A stretch of DNA of 64,000 bases from Streptomyces parvus (GCF_014648875.1 NZ_BMRY01000004.1:434001-498000); one strand, 5' to 3'. Positions 33,432 through 42,283 are shown, counted from the first letter of the stretch. Notes: generated by a model from the sequence alone, not told the origin. Program-made: numbers and translations.

Positions 33432-35107
33432 ACGGCCCCACCCGAACGCCCGTCGCGATCGTCGGCGGCGGGCCCGTCGGCCTGATGCTGGCCCTCCTGC
33501 TGGACCGCCACGGCGTGCCCTCCACCGTCTTCGACACGGCCGAGGCTCCTCACCGGACGCCCCGGGGCAACACCCACAACGCCCGGACCATGGAGCACTA
33601 CCGCCGCCTCGGCATCGCCACCCCGATACGCGCCCTCGGACTGCCCGGCGAACACCCGACCGACATCGCCTACTTCACTCGCTACAACGGCCATGAGCTG
33701 TCCCGGCTCCCGCTCCCCTCACGGAACACACGGATGCGCCGGACCGGCCGGGCCCCCGCCACCGACCAGACCCCGGAACCGGTGCACCGCGCCAACCAGA
33801 TGTACGTCGAGCGCTTTCTCGCCGAGCACGTCCGCACCCGCCCCCGCATCACCCTGCGGCTGGGCCGGACGGTCACCGGCCTCCGGCAGGAGGCCGACCG
33901 GGTCACCCTGCGCACCGAGGACCCCGCCGGACGCGTCCACGACGTCGCCGCGAGCTACGCCGTCGGCTGTGACGGGGGCCGCAGCTTCGTCCGCCGCACC
34001 CTCGGCGTCCACTACGAAGGCCCCGGCTCCCTCGGCCAGGAGGTGCTCGGCCGTCGGGCGACCGCGGCCCACCTGCGGCTGCCCACCTTCCACCGGGACG
34101 TGATGACGGGAACCCGGGCCTGGAGCTACTGGGCGTTCAACAGCGCGCTGGCGATGAACCTGATCGCCCTGAACGGCGAGGACGAGTTCTTCCTGCTGAC
34201 CAGCTCGGCCGACCCGGACCGCACCGGCCCCGGCCCGCTCGCCGACCTGGTGCGGCGGGCGGCGGGCACGCCCCTGCCGGTCGAGGTGCTCGGCCACCGC
34301 CCGTGGACGCCCGGCGCGGCCCTGGTCGCCCAGCGGTTCACCTTCGGCCGGGTCCTGCTCGCCGGGGACGCCGCCCACCTGTTCACACCCAACGGAGGAT
34401 TCGGGATGAACACCGGAGTCGACGACGCGGCCAACCTCGCCTGGAAGCTCGCCGGCGTCCTCCACGGCTGGGGCGGCCCCGGCCTCCTCGCCTCGTACGA
34501 GAGCGAGCGCCGGCCGATCGCCCACCGCAACACCACCGCCGCCCGCGAACTGAACGCCGCGCTCGGGACCGTCGAACGCCCCGCCGCGCTGGAGGAGGAC
34601 GGCCCGGCCGGGACGGCGGCGCGGGAACGGACCGGCGATCTGCTGCGGTGCTACGGGGAGCGGACCCACTCCCTGGGCGTGCAGCTCGGCGCCCGCTACG
34701 ACGGCTCGCCCCTGGTGGCGGAGGACGGTGAGCCGCCCGCCGACTCGTGGGGCACCTACACACCCTCCGGGGTGCCCGGCGGCCGGGCACCGCACCTGTG
34801 GCTGGACTCCTGGCACGGGCAGGGCAGTTCGCTGTTCGACCGGTTCGGCACCGGCTGGACCCTGCTGCGCCTGGGCGGTCGCGCACCCGACAGCAAACCG
34901 CTGGAGGCCGCGGCACAGGCCCGGGGGATGCCGCTGACCGTGCTCGACGTCGACCTCGCCGACGGCCGGGACCTGTACGGACGCGATCTGGTCCTCGTCC
35001 GGCCCGACCAGCACATCGCATGGCGCGGCGACCGGCCGCCCACCGACCCGGAGGAACTGATGGCCAGGGTGACCGGATCAGTGGCCGGGACGAAGGGGGC
35101 GGCATGA
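33428..35107 (+). CDS. Class A flavin monooxygenase 2
   Basis: A 559-aa FAD-dependent aromatic hydroxylase with GGGPVGLML at residues about 13-21, the DG motif (CDGGRSFVRR) near 180, the GD motif LLAGDAAHLFTPNGG near 308, and a C-terminal thioredoxin-like region. It is clearly not a tandem duplicate of the preceding gene, since the two differ widely in sequence and spacing. Either this or the 31581 gene could be the CreL equivalent; the other implies an additional hydroxylation or oxidative ring modification compared with cremeomycin. It is coupled by ATGA at both ends. Confidence 0.92.
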   Translation: MNGPTRTPVAIVGGGPVGLMLALLLDRHGVPSTVFDTAEAPHRTPRGNTHNARTMEHYRRLGIATPIRALGLPGEHPTDIAYFTRYNGHELSRLPLPSRNTRMRRTGRAPATDQTPEPVHRANQMYVERFLAEHVRTRPRITLRLGRTVTGLRQEADRVTLRTEDPAGRVHDVAASYAVGCDGGRSFVRRTLGVHYEGPGSLGQEVLGRRATAAHLRLPTFHRDVMTGTRAWSYWAFNSALAMNLIALNGEDEFFLLTSSADPDRTGPGPLADLVRRAAGTPLPVEVLGHRPWTPGAALVAQRFTFGRVLLAGDAAHLFTPNGGFGMNTGVDDAANLAWKLAGVLHGWGGPGLLASYESERRPIAHRNTTAARELNAALGTVERPAALEEDGPAGTAARERTGDLLRCYGERTHSLGVQLGARYDGSPLVAEDGEPPADSWGTYTPSGVPGGRAPHLWLDSWHGQGSSLFDRFGTGWTLLRLGGRAPDSKPLEAAAQARGMPLTVLDVDLADGRDLYGRDLVLVRPDQHIAWRGDRPPTDPEELMARVTGSVAGTKGAA

Positions 35108-37062
35108 CCGGGGCGTCGGAGATCGCCGTCGTCGGGGCCGGCCCGCGCGGCCTGTCGGTGCTGGAGCGGATCTGCGCCAACGAACGCCGGTCCGCGGGCC
35201 CCCGCCCGGTGGTGATCCACCTCGTGGACCCCTACCCACCGGGCGCGGGCCGGGTCTGGCGCACCGACCAGTCACGACTCCTGCTGATGAACACCGTGGC
35301 CTCGCAGGTGACGGTGTACACCGACGCGTCGGTCGAGATGGACGGGCCCGTCGAGCCGGGCCCGAGCCTGTACGCATGGGCGCACACGGCCGGAGTGGCG
35401 GCGGGCGACCGGCGGACCCGGGCCGAGGCCCGGTCACTCACTCCGGACAGCTATCCGACCCGGGCCCTGTACGGCCGGTATCTGCGCGATGTCTTCGAGC
35501 GGGTGCGGGCGACCGCGCCCACGCACTGCACCGTCGTCGAACACCGCACCCGGGCCGTCGCGCTGACCGACGACGGCCCGCTGCCCGGCGGCCCCCAGAC
35601 CCTCGTCCTCGCCGACGGGACCCGTCTGACCGGTCTGGACGCGGTCGTGCTCGCCCTGGGGCACCTGCCCGGACGGCCCTCGCAAGAGGACGCCGCCTGG
35701 TCCCGGACGGCCCTGGCGCACGGCCTGTCGCACTACCCGCCGGCCAACCCGGCCGACCTCGACCTGTCCGAGGTGAAACCGGGGCTGCCGGTGCTGATCA
35801 GAGGGCTCGGCCTGAACTTCTTCGACCACATGGCCCTCCTCACCCGAGGCCGGGGCGGAACCTTCGTCCGCCGTGGCGGACGGCTCGTCTACCTCCCGTC
35901 CGGCCAGGAGCCCAAGGTGTACGCCGGATCGCGCCGCGGACTGCCTTACCACGCCCGGGGCGAGAACCAGAAGGGCGCCTTCGGCCGGTACGAGCCCCGG
36001 CTGCTGGGCCCCGGCACCATCGAGGCCCTGCGCAGGCGGGTGGCCGAGGGGGAGCGGGTGCACTTCGCCGCCGACCTGTGGCCGCTGATCGCCAAGGAGG
36101 TCGAGTGCGTCTACTACGAGACCCTGCTGGTCTCCCGGGGACGGGCCGAGCAGGCGCCCGCGTTCGCCGTCGGCTATCTGACGGCCTCCGCCGCGACCGC
36201 CGCCCGGCTGCTCGACGCCCACGGGATCGAGGACGCCGCCCGCTGGGACTGGGACGCCCTGGCCAGGCCGTCCGGGAGCCGACGCTTCCCGGACCGTGCG
36301 GCCTGGCGCCAGTGGCTCCTGGGCCGGCTGGAGCAGGACATGCGCGAGGCACGGGCCGGCAACGTCCGCGGCCCGCTGAAGGCCGCCCTCGACGTGCTGC
36401 GCGATCTGCGCAACGAGATCCGTCTGGCCGTCGACCACGGCGGGCTGGAGGGCAATTCCTACCGCGACGAACTCCAGGGCTGGTACACCCCGTTGAACGC
36501 CTATCTGTCGATCGGACCGCCACTGTCGCGCATCGAGGAGCTGCACGCGCTGATCGAGGCGGGCGTCGTCGAGATCCTCGGGCCGGGCCTACGGATCGAC
36601 ATCGACCTGCACGGCGGCCGTGCGGCGTTCGTCGCCCGGTCCCCGGCCGTGGACGCCGAGCCCGTCAGCGCGTCCGTGCTGATCGAGGCCCGGCTCCCGG
36701 AGCCCCACCTGCGGCGGACCGGGGACGCGCTGCTGGCCCAGCTCATGACGACTCACCAGGTGACCCCGTACCGGCTGGAGGGCGCCTGCGGCACCAGCTA
36801 CGAGTCCGGGGGGCTCGCGGTCACCGAGCGCCCCTACCGGACCGTGGACGCCTACGGCCGGGTCCATCCGCGCCGCTTCGCCTACGGCGTCCCCACCGAG
36901 ACCGTGCACTGGGTGACGGCCGCCGGGATCCGCCCGGGCGTCAACTCGGTGACCCTCGGCGACTCGGACGCCATCGCCCGCGCCCTGCTGGCCCTCACCC
37001 CCGCCAGGCCGGTGTCCCCCGACACCGCCCCCGGCAACGACCTCGTGGAGATGGCGACATGA
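35104..37062 (+). CDS. creE: Aspartate N-monooxygenase forming nitrosuccinate (CreE-like FAD/NAD(P) enzyme)
   Basis: A 652-aa FAD/NAD(P)-binding protein. EIAVVGAGPRGLSVLERI forms the N-terminal FAD loop at residues about 6-23, LVDPYPPGAGRVWRTDQ follows near 41-57, and VVLALGHLPG near 182-191 closes the first domain. It is of the FAD_NAD-binding family that includes CreE and FzmM. These enzymes oxidise the amine of L-aspartate in several steps to nitrosuccinate. The assignment rests mainly on the adjacent nitrosuccinate-lyase-like gene, which starts in its stop codon, and on the co-located AHBA and diazotase genes. The family alone would also allow an uncharacterised oxidoreductase. Confidence 0.87.
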   Translation: MTGASEIAVVGAGPRGLSVLERICANERRSAGPRPVVIHLVDPYPPGAGRVWRTDQSRLLLMNTVASQVTVYTDASVEMDGPVEPGPSLYAWAHTAGVAAGDRRTRAEARSLTPDSYPTRALYGRYLRDVFERVRATAPTHCTVVEHRTRAVALTDDGPLPGGPQTLVLADGTRLTGLDAVVLALGHLPGRPSQEDAAWSRTALAHGLSHYPPANPADLDLSEVKPGLPVLIRGLGLNFFDHMALLTRGRGGTFVRRGGRLVYLPSGQEPKVYAGSRRGLPYHARGENQKGAFGRYEPRLLGPGTIEALRRRVAEGERVHFAADLWPLIAKEVECVYYETLLVSRGRAEQAPAFAVGYLTASAATAARLLDAHGIEDAARWDWDALARPSGSRRFPDRAAWRQWLLGRLEQDMREARAGNVRGPLKAALDVLRDLRNEIRLAVDHGGLEGNSYRDELQGWYTPLNAYLSIGPPLSRIEELHALIEAGVVEILGPGLRIDIDLHGGRAAFVARSPAVDAEPVSASVLIEARLPEPHLRRTGDALLAQLMTTHQVTPYRLEGACGTSYESGGLAVTERPYRTVDAYGRVHPRRFAYGVPTETVHWVTAAGIRPGVNSVTLGDSDAIARALLALTPARPVSPDTAPGNDLVEMAT

Positions 37063-38474
37063 CGGGGCCGGGACAGCGGTTCGACGGCGGGCCCGACGCC
37101 GGACTGCTCTCGCCCGTCCGGGTCGGCACCCCCGTCGAGGAGGCCGTCGGCGAGCACGCCTGGCTCCGGGCCATGCTGGAGGCGGAGGCCGCGCTCGCCC
37201 GCGCCCAGGCACGGCTCGGCACCGTTCCGGAGAAGGCCGCCGAGGTCATCACCCGCGTCGCCGCCACCGGGCGGTTCGACGTCAGGGCGCTGGCCGTGGC
37301 CGCGCGGGAGACCGCCAACCCGGTCGTCGGGCTCGTCCGCGCCCTGACCGGTGCGGTGGCGGCCGAGGACGCGGAAGCGGCGGAGTACCTGCATCGCGGA
37401 TCCACCAGTCAGGACGTCCTGGACACCGGCGCGATGCTGGTGTGCCGGCGGGCGCTGGACCTCGTCCACGGGGACCTGGTACGCACCGCCGGAACCCTGG
37501 CGGCGCTCGCCGAAGAGCACCGGGACACCGCCATGGCGGGCCGCACCCTCGCCCTGCACGCCGTGCCCACCACCTTCGGGCTCAAGGCGGCGGGCTGGCG
37601 CTCTCTGGTGCTGGACGCCACGCTCCGGATCGAGTCGGCGAACAGGGCCCTGCCCGTCTCCCTCGGCGGCGCCGCCGGAACGCTGGCCGGTTACGTCCAG
37701 TACGCCGAAGGCGTCGACCCCGAGTCCTACCCGGAGCGCCTGGTGGCGGCCTACGCCGCCGAGACCGGGCTGGCCCGGCCCGTACTGCCGTGGCACGCCC
37801 TGCGCACGCCGGTCGCGGACGTGGCCGCGGCCCTCGCCTTCACCGCGGGCGCCCTCGGCAAGTTCGCCGTCGATGTCCAGGTGCTCGCCCGTACCGAGAT
37901 CGCCGAGGCCGCCGAGCCGGACGCGGCCGGGCGCGGAGCCTCGTCCGCGATGCCGCACAAGCGCAACCCGGTACTCTCCACGCTGATCCGCAGCGCGTCC
38001 CTCCAGGTCCCGGCCATGGCAGGCGCGCTGACGCAGTGTCTGGTGGCGGAGGACGAGCGTTCGGCGGGCGTCTGGCACGCGGAGTGGCTGCTTCTGCGTG
38101 AATGCCTGCGGCTGTCCGGTGGAGCCGCCCACACCGCCGCCGAACTGGCCGCAGGCCTCACCGCACGGCCCGAACGCATGCGGCAGAACCTGAATCTGAC
38201 GAGCAGTCAAATAGTCACGGAACGGCTGGCGGCCGCCCTGGCGCCGCATCTGGGCCGCACCCGGTCCAAGGAACTCCTGACCGCCGCTTCGATCACCGCC
38301 GACCGGGAGGGGCGCCCCCTGGCCGAAGTGCTGCGGGGCCTTCCGGAGGTGACCGCGCATCTGACCGGTGAGCCGCTGACCCGTCTTCTCGACCCCACCA
38401 CCTACACCGGGGCCGCCCGGGGGCTGGTCGCCCGAGCGCTCGCGACCGCTGAAGCCGAGCCGGAGGAACTGTGA
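37059..38474 (+). CDS. creD: Nitrosuccinate lyase (CreD-like, aspartase/fumarase superfamily)
   Basis: A 471-aa protein of the adenylosuccinate lyase/3-carboxymuconate cycloisomerase superfamily: HRGSTSQDVLDT near residue 113, and the signature loop GRGASSAMPHKRNPVLS near 295-311 carrying the catalytic Ser region. CreD and FzmL eliminate nitrous acid from nitrosuccinate, giving fumarate. Purine biosynthesis is an unlikely role given its place between creE-like and metK genes. It overlaps by ATGA upstream and TGATG downstream. Confidence 0.9.
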   Translation: MTGPGQRFDGGPDAGLLSPVRVGTPVEEAVGEHAWLRAMLEAEAALARAQARLGTVPEKAAEVITRVAATGRFDVRALAVAARETANPVVGLVRALTGAVAAEDAEAAEYLHRGSTSQDVLDTGAMLVCRRALDLVHGDLVRTAGTLAALAEEHRDTAMAGRTLALHAVPTTFGLKAAGWRSLVLDATLRIESANRALPVSLGGAAGTLAGYVQYAEGVDPESYPERLVAAYAAETGLARPVLPWHALRTPVADVAAALAFTAGALGKFAVDVQVLARTEIAEAAEPDAAGRGASSAMPHKRNPVLSTLIRSASLQVPAMAGALTQCLVAEDERSAGVWHAEWLLLRECLRLSGGAAHTAAELAAGLTARPERMRQNLNLTSSQIVTERLAAALAPHLGRTRSKELLTAASITADREGRPLAEVLRGLPEVTAHLTGEPLTRLLDPTTYTGAARGLVARALATAEAEPEEL

Positions 38475-39694
38475 TGTCCCGTCGTCTGTTCACCTCGGAG
38501 TCCGTGACCGAGGGCCACCCCGACAAGATCGCCGACCGGATCAGCGACACCGTCCTCGACGCCCTGTTGCGCGAGGACCCCACATCCCGCGTGGCACTGG
38601 AGACCCTGATCACCACCGGACAGGTCCACATCGCCGGCGAACTCACGACACGCGCCCACGTCCCCGTCGCCCGGCTGGTGCGCGAGGCCGTCCTGGCAAT
38701 CGGCTACGACTCCTCCGCCAAGGGCTTCGACGGTGCGTCCTGCGGGGTGTCGCTCTCCATCGGCGCGCAGTCGCCCGACATCGCCCAAGGCGTCGACCAC
38801 GCGCCCGGGACAGGTGCGAGCGACGCGGACCGGGACGAGGGCGACCCGCTGGACCGGCAGGGTGCCGGGGACCAGGGGCTGATGTTCGGCTACGCGACCG
38901 ACGAGACGCCCAGCCTGATGCCGCTCCCCGCCGAGCTGGCCCACCGTCTGGCACGCCGGCTCTCCGCCGCCCGCCGCGACGGCTCGATCCCCTACCTGCG
39001 GCCGGACGGCAAGACGCAGGTCACCATCGAGTACGAGGGCGACCGGCCGGTCCGGCTCGGCACCGTCGTCGTCTCCTCGCAGCACGCGCCCGGCACCGAC
39101 CTGGACAAGCTGCTCGCGCCCGACATCCGTGAGTTCGTCGTCGAGCACGTGCTGCGGGAGGTCGCCCAGGACGGCATCAAGCTCGACACCGAGGGCTACC
39201 GCCTCCTGGTCAACCCGACCGGCCGCTTCGAGATCGGCGGCCCGGCGGGCGACGCGGGCCTCACCGGTCGCAAGATCATCATCGATACGTACGGGGGCAT
39301 GGCCCGCCACGGCGGTGGCGCCTTCTCCGGCAAGGACCCCTCCAAGGTGGACCGTTCGGCCGCCTACGCGATGCGCTGGGTCGCCAAGAACGTCGTCGCC
39401 GGGGGACTGGCCCGCCGCTGTGAGGTGCAGGTCGCCTACGCCATAGGCAGGGCCCGGCCGGTGGGACTGTTCGTGGAGACCTTCGGCACCTCTTCCGTGC
39501 CCGCCGACGCCATCGAGAGGGCGGTCACCGAGGTGTTCGACCTCCGCCCGGCCGCGATCATCCGGGATCTCGACCTGCTGCGGCCGATCTACGCCCAGAC
39601 GTCGGCGTACGGCCACTTCGGCCGCGAACTGCCCGACTTCACCTGGGAGCGCACCGACCGCGTGGACGCCCTGCGCCGGTCCGTCGGCCTCTGA
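38474..39694 (+). CDS. metK: S-adenosylmethionine synthetase
   Basis: A 406-aa methionine adenosyltransferase of normal length: TSESVTEGHPDKIADRISD at residues about 7-25 (cut at 19), GAGDQGLMFGYATDE near 130-144, and GGGAFSGKDPSKVDRSAAY near 275-293. It makes SAM from Met and ATP. A cluster-borne copy would feed the two methyltransferases of the operon. The ATG at 38474 overlaps the lyase stop; the GTG at 38471 is an alternative. It may be a second copy beside a housekeeping metK elsewhere (not visible here). Confidence 0.95.
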   Translation: MSRRLFTSESVTEGHPDKIADRISDTVLDALLREDPTSRVALETLITTGQVHIAGELTTRAHVPVARLVREAVLAIGYDSSAKGFDGASCGVSLSIGAQSPDIAQGVDHAPGTGASDADRDEGDPLDRQGAGDQGLMFGYATDETPSLMPLPAELAHRLARRLSAARRDGSIPYLRPDGKTQVTIEYEGDRPVRLGTVVVSSQHAPGTDLDKLLAPDIREFVVEHVLREVAQDGIKLDTEGYRLLVNPTGRFEIGGPAGDAGLTGRKIIIDTYGGMARHGGGAFSGKDPSKVDRSAAYAMRWVAKNVVAGGLARRCEVQVAYAIGRARPVGLFVETFGTSSVPADAIERAVTEVFDLRPAAIIRDLDLLRPIYAQTSAYGHFGRELPDFTWERTDRVDALRRSVGL

Positions 39695-39725
39695 CTCCCC
39701 GCCACCGCACCGAGGAGGCTCCCGT

Positions 39726-40730
39726 ATGCGCATCACCGTCACCGGCTCGATCGCCACCGACCACCTGATGTCCTTCCCCGGTCGCTTCCGCGACCTGCTG
39801 CTCCCCGACCGGCTCGACCACGTCTCCCTGTCCTTCCTCACCGACAGACTCGAGATCCGGCAGGGCGGTGTCGCCGCCAACATCGCGACGGGCCTCGCGC
39901 GGCTCGGCCTGCGGCCGGTCCTCGTCGGCGCCGCGGGCCAGGACTTCGCGGAATACGCGGCCCGGCTGGAGGGCGCCGGGGTCGACACCGGATCGGTGCT
40001 GATCAGCGAGAACCTGCACACCGCCCGCTTCCTGTGCACCACCGACGCGGATCACAACCAGGTCGCCGCCCGCTACGCCGGGGCGATGACCGAGGCCCGG
40101 AAGATCTCGCTGGCGGCCGTCGCCCGACGCGTGGGCGTCCCCGACCTGCTGGTGGTCGCGCCGAACGACCCGGCGGCCATGCTCCGGCACACCGGGGAGT
40201 GCCGGGTGCTCGGGATCCCCTTCGTCGCCGACCCCTCGCAGCAGCTCGCCCGGCTCGACCGGGAGGAGACCCGCCGGCTGGTCGTCGGCGCCCGCCACCT
40301 CTTCACCAACGCCTCCGAGGCCGCCCTCCTCCTGGAGCGCACCGGATGGACCCGGGACGAGGTCCTCTCCCGGGTCGGCGCGTGGGTCACCACGCACGGC
40401 GCCGACGGCGCGGAGCTCGCCCGGCGGGACGAGCCGACCGAGCACGTGCCGGCGGTGCCCACACCGGACGCCGTCGACCCCACCGGGGTGGGCGACGCCC
40501 TGCGCTCCGGCTTCCTCGCCGCCGTCGCCCGCGGCCTCCCCCTCACCACCGCCCTCCGACTGGGCTGCGCCATGGCCACGCTCGTCCTGGAATCGGCGGG
40601 CACCCAGGAGTATCAGATCGTGCCCACGGACCTGCTGAGCCGCCTCCTCGACGCCTACGGGCCCAGCGAGGCAGCCGCGTTGGAACCGATGCTCGCGGAG
40701 CTGCCGCGGCTGCAGGAGTACACGGGGTGA
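39726..40730 (+). CDS. PfkB family kinase, adenosine-kinase-like
   Basis: A 334-aa ribokinase-fold protein. Substrate-side GGVAANIATGLARLG is at residues about 47-61, and the anion-hole/catalytic signature DPTGVGDALRSGF at about 256-268 has the general base Asp. Its N-terminal VTGSIATDHLM and overall length match actinobacterial adenosine kinases. Placed directly after metK, it could phosphorylate the adenosine released from S-adenosylhomocysteine and so pull methylation forward. Another sugar or nucleoside substrate is possible. Last gene of the large operon. Confidence 0.85.
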   Translation: MRITVTGSIATDHLMSFPGRFRDLLLPDRLDHVSLSFLTDRLEIRQGGVAANIATGLARLGLRPVLVGAAGQDFAEYAARLEGAGVDTGSVLISENLHTARFLCTTDADHNQVAARYAGAMTEARKISLAAVARRVGVPDLLVVAPNDPAAMLRHTGECRVLGIPFVADPSQQLARLDREETRRLVVGARHLFTNASEAALLLERTGWTRDEVLSRVGAWVTTHGADGAELARRDEPTEHVPAVPTPDAVDPTGVGDALRSGFLAAVARGLPLTTALRLGCAMATLVLESAGTQEYQIVPTDLLSRLLDAYGPSEAAALEPMLAELPRLQEYTG

Positions 40731-40743
40731 CCTGCACGGAACC

Positions 40744-40795
40744 CCCTTCGTTGACCCTGGGGCGGCCGTCCGGTCGTCACAGGGACAACGAAGGG
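40744..40795. terminator. Long imperfect stem-loop after the operon, in front of the SnoaL-like gene
   Basis: The left arm 40744-40759 (CCCTTCGTTGACCCTG) pairs with 40780-40795 at 15 of 16 positions (one A-A mismatch) around a 20-nt loop. It probably terminates the biosynthetic operon. Because the right arm ends in AAGGG, only 7 nt before the next ATG, the structure could also hide the ribosome site of the SnoaL-like gene. Confidence 0.6.
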
Positions 40796-40802
40796 CGCTC
40801 CC

Positions 40803-41237
40803 ATGAACACCACCGAGGCCGGCCCGGCGGAGGTCGTCACCCGCTTCTACGCCGCCGAATCCGACTTCGTCGCGGCCGGCGGCCCGGGGCGGGCCGACTT
40901 CGCCGCCATCGCGGCGTGCCTGGATCCGGACGTCGTGCTCCACCAGGCCCCCGGCCTGCCCTACTCCGGAGACTGGCACGGCTCCGAGGGCATCGAGCGA
41001 TTCATGGCGGTCATGGGCGAGTGCTGGAAGGTGGTCGAGGTCCTGGACCAGCGTCGCCTCGTCGACGGCCGGGACGTCGTCGTGACCAGCGACGTCCGGT
41101 TCGTCGCGCGCGAGACCGGCCGGACGCTGGAGACGACCATCGTCCAGCTGATCCGGGTCCGGAACGGCCGGATCGAGGAGTTCAGGCCCTTCTACTGGGA
41201 TCCGGCGGCGGTGCGCGGAGCCCTGGAGACAGCCTGA
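40803..41237 (+). CDS. SnoaL-like / NTF2-fold protein
   Basis: A 144-aa small alpha+beta barrel protein: ITHG-like features are replaced by VVTRFYAAESDFV, a CLDPDVVLHQAPGLPYSGDWHGSEGI block and the closing IRVRNGRIEEFRPFYWDP, which are typical of SnoaL/ketosteroid-isomerase-like folds. The function may be cyclase, isomerase or simply ligand binding. It follows the stem-loop at 40744-40795 and is separate from the operon. It could be a peripheral member of the cluster or an ordinary gene. Confidence 0.82.
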   Translation: MNTTEAGPAEVVTRFYAAESDFVAAGGPGRADFAAIAACLDPDVVLHQAPGLPYSGDWHGSEGIERFMAVMGECWKVVEVLDQRRLVDGRDVVVTSDVRFVARETGRTLETTIVQLIRVRNGRIEEFRPFYWDPAAVRGALETA

Positions 41238-41318
41238 CCGACGGCAGCGCGCCCGGGGGCTCGACTCCCGCCGGCAGAACCCCCGACCGGCTTGGAGGTG
41301 TTGGGCTACGTTGACCGC

Positions 41319-42158
41319 ATGGACGACGTGAGGCTTTCGGCGGGCGTGATCGAGTACCGGGACACCGGTGGCGACGGGCCCGTCGTGGTCCTCCTGCACG
41401 GCGTGGCCATGAACGGTTCGCTGTGGGACGAGGTCGTCGCCGGGCTCGGCGACGGGGTGCGGTGCATCGTGCCGACCCTGCCGCTCGGCGGGCACCGCAG
41501 ACCCATGGAGGCCGGGGCAGACCTGTCCGTCCTCGGGGTCGCGCGGCTGGTCGCCGAATTCCTGGAAGCCCTCCGACTGGAGGACGTGACACTCGTGATG
41601 AACGACTGGGGCGGCGCCCAGGCCCTGGTCGCGGACGGGCGGGCCGACCGGATCGGCCGGCTCGTCATCACCTCCTGCGAGGCGTTCGACAACTATCCGC
41701 CCGGGCTGCCCGGGCGGAACCTCGCCGCCTTCGCCAGGCTGCCCGGAGGGATCAGGGCCGCCTTCTCCCTGCTCCGGCTGAAGCCGGCCCGGCGGCTGCC
41801 CATGACCTGGGGGTGGATGAGCAAACGGCCCGTCCCGCACGCGACGATGGACGACTGGTTCCGGCCGCTGCTGACCTCCGCCGCGATCCGGCGCGACCTG
41901 CGCGCCTACGTTCTCGGCGTACCGGAGAAGGCCGAACTCCTGCGCTGGGCCGAACAACTGCGCACCTTCGACCGGCCCGCGCTGGTGGTCTGGGCGACCG
42001 AGGACCGGGTCATGCCGCTCGATCACGGGCGACGGCTCGCCGGCATCCTTCCGCGGGGGCGGCTGGTGGAGGTGGCCGACAGCTACACGCTCATTCCCCA
42101 GGACCGGCCGGACGCCCTCGTCGAGCACCTGCGCGCCTTTCTGGCGGAGACCGGCTGA
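41319..42158 (+). CDS. Alpha/beta hydrolase, haloalkane-dehalogenase-like
   Basis: A 279-aa alpha/beta hydrolase. The oxyanion motif LLHGVAMNGSLW is near residue 26-37, the nucleophile elbow MNDWGGAQ near 89-96 carries Asp where esterases have Ser, and WATEDRVMP near residue 227 follows. Asp nucleophiles are seen in haloalkane dehalogenases and epoxide hydrolases. The terminal His is not obvious: the segment reads VADSYTLIPQDRP, lacking a clear catalytic His, so activity is uncertain. The ATG at 41319 is preferred; GAGG lies at 41295, farther than usual. Confidence 0.82.
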   Translation: MDDVRLSAGVIEYRDTGGDGPVVVLLHGVAMNGSLWDEVVAGLGDGVRCIVPTLPLGGHRRPMEAGADLSVLGVARLVAEFLEALRLEDVTLVMNDWGGAQALVADGRADRIGRLVITSCEAFDNYPPGLPGRNLAAFARLPGGIRAAFSLLRLKPARRLPMTWGWMSKRPVPHATMDDWFRPLLTSAAIRRDLRAYVLGVPEKAELLRWAEQLRTFDRPALVVWATEDRVMPLDHGRRLAGILPRGRLVEVADSYTLIPQDRPDALVEHLRAFLAETG

Positions 42159-42283
42159 CTCCGGCCGTGGCGGCCCGGTTGTCCTCGTGTCCCGATGAGG
42201 AAACAGTCCCCGGACGCCTCCACCACCGCGGCCCGCCGAACCTATGATCGATGCGGCGTCGATGAGAAGAGCGGGGGAGCGCT

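Noticed and set aside
37059..38474. Housekeeping purine enzyme (adenylosuccinate lyase, purB)
   Set aside because: Coupling to the CreE-like gene and metK in a biosynthetic operon, next to AHBA genes, favours nitrosuccinate lyase. PurB normally sits elsewhere.
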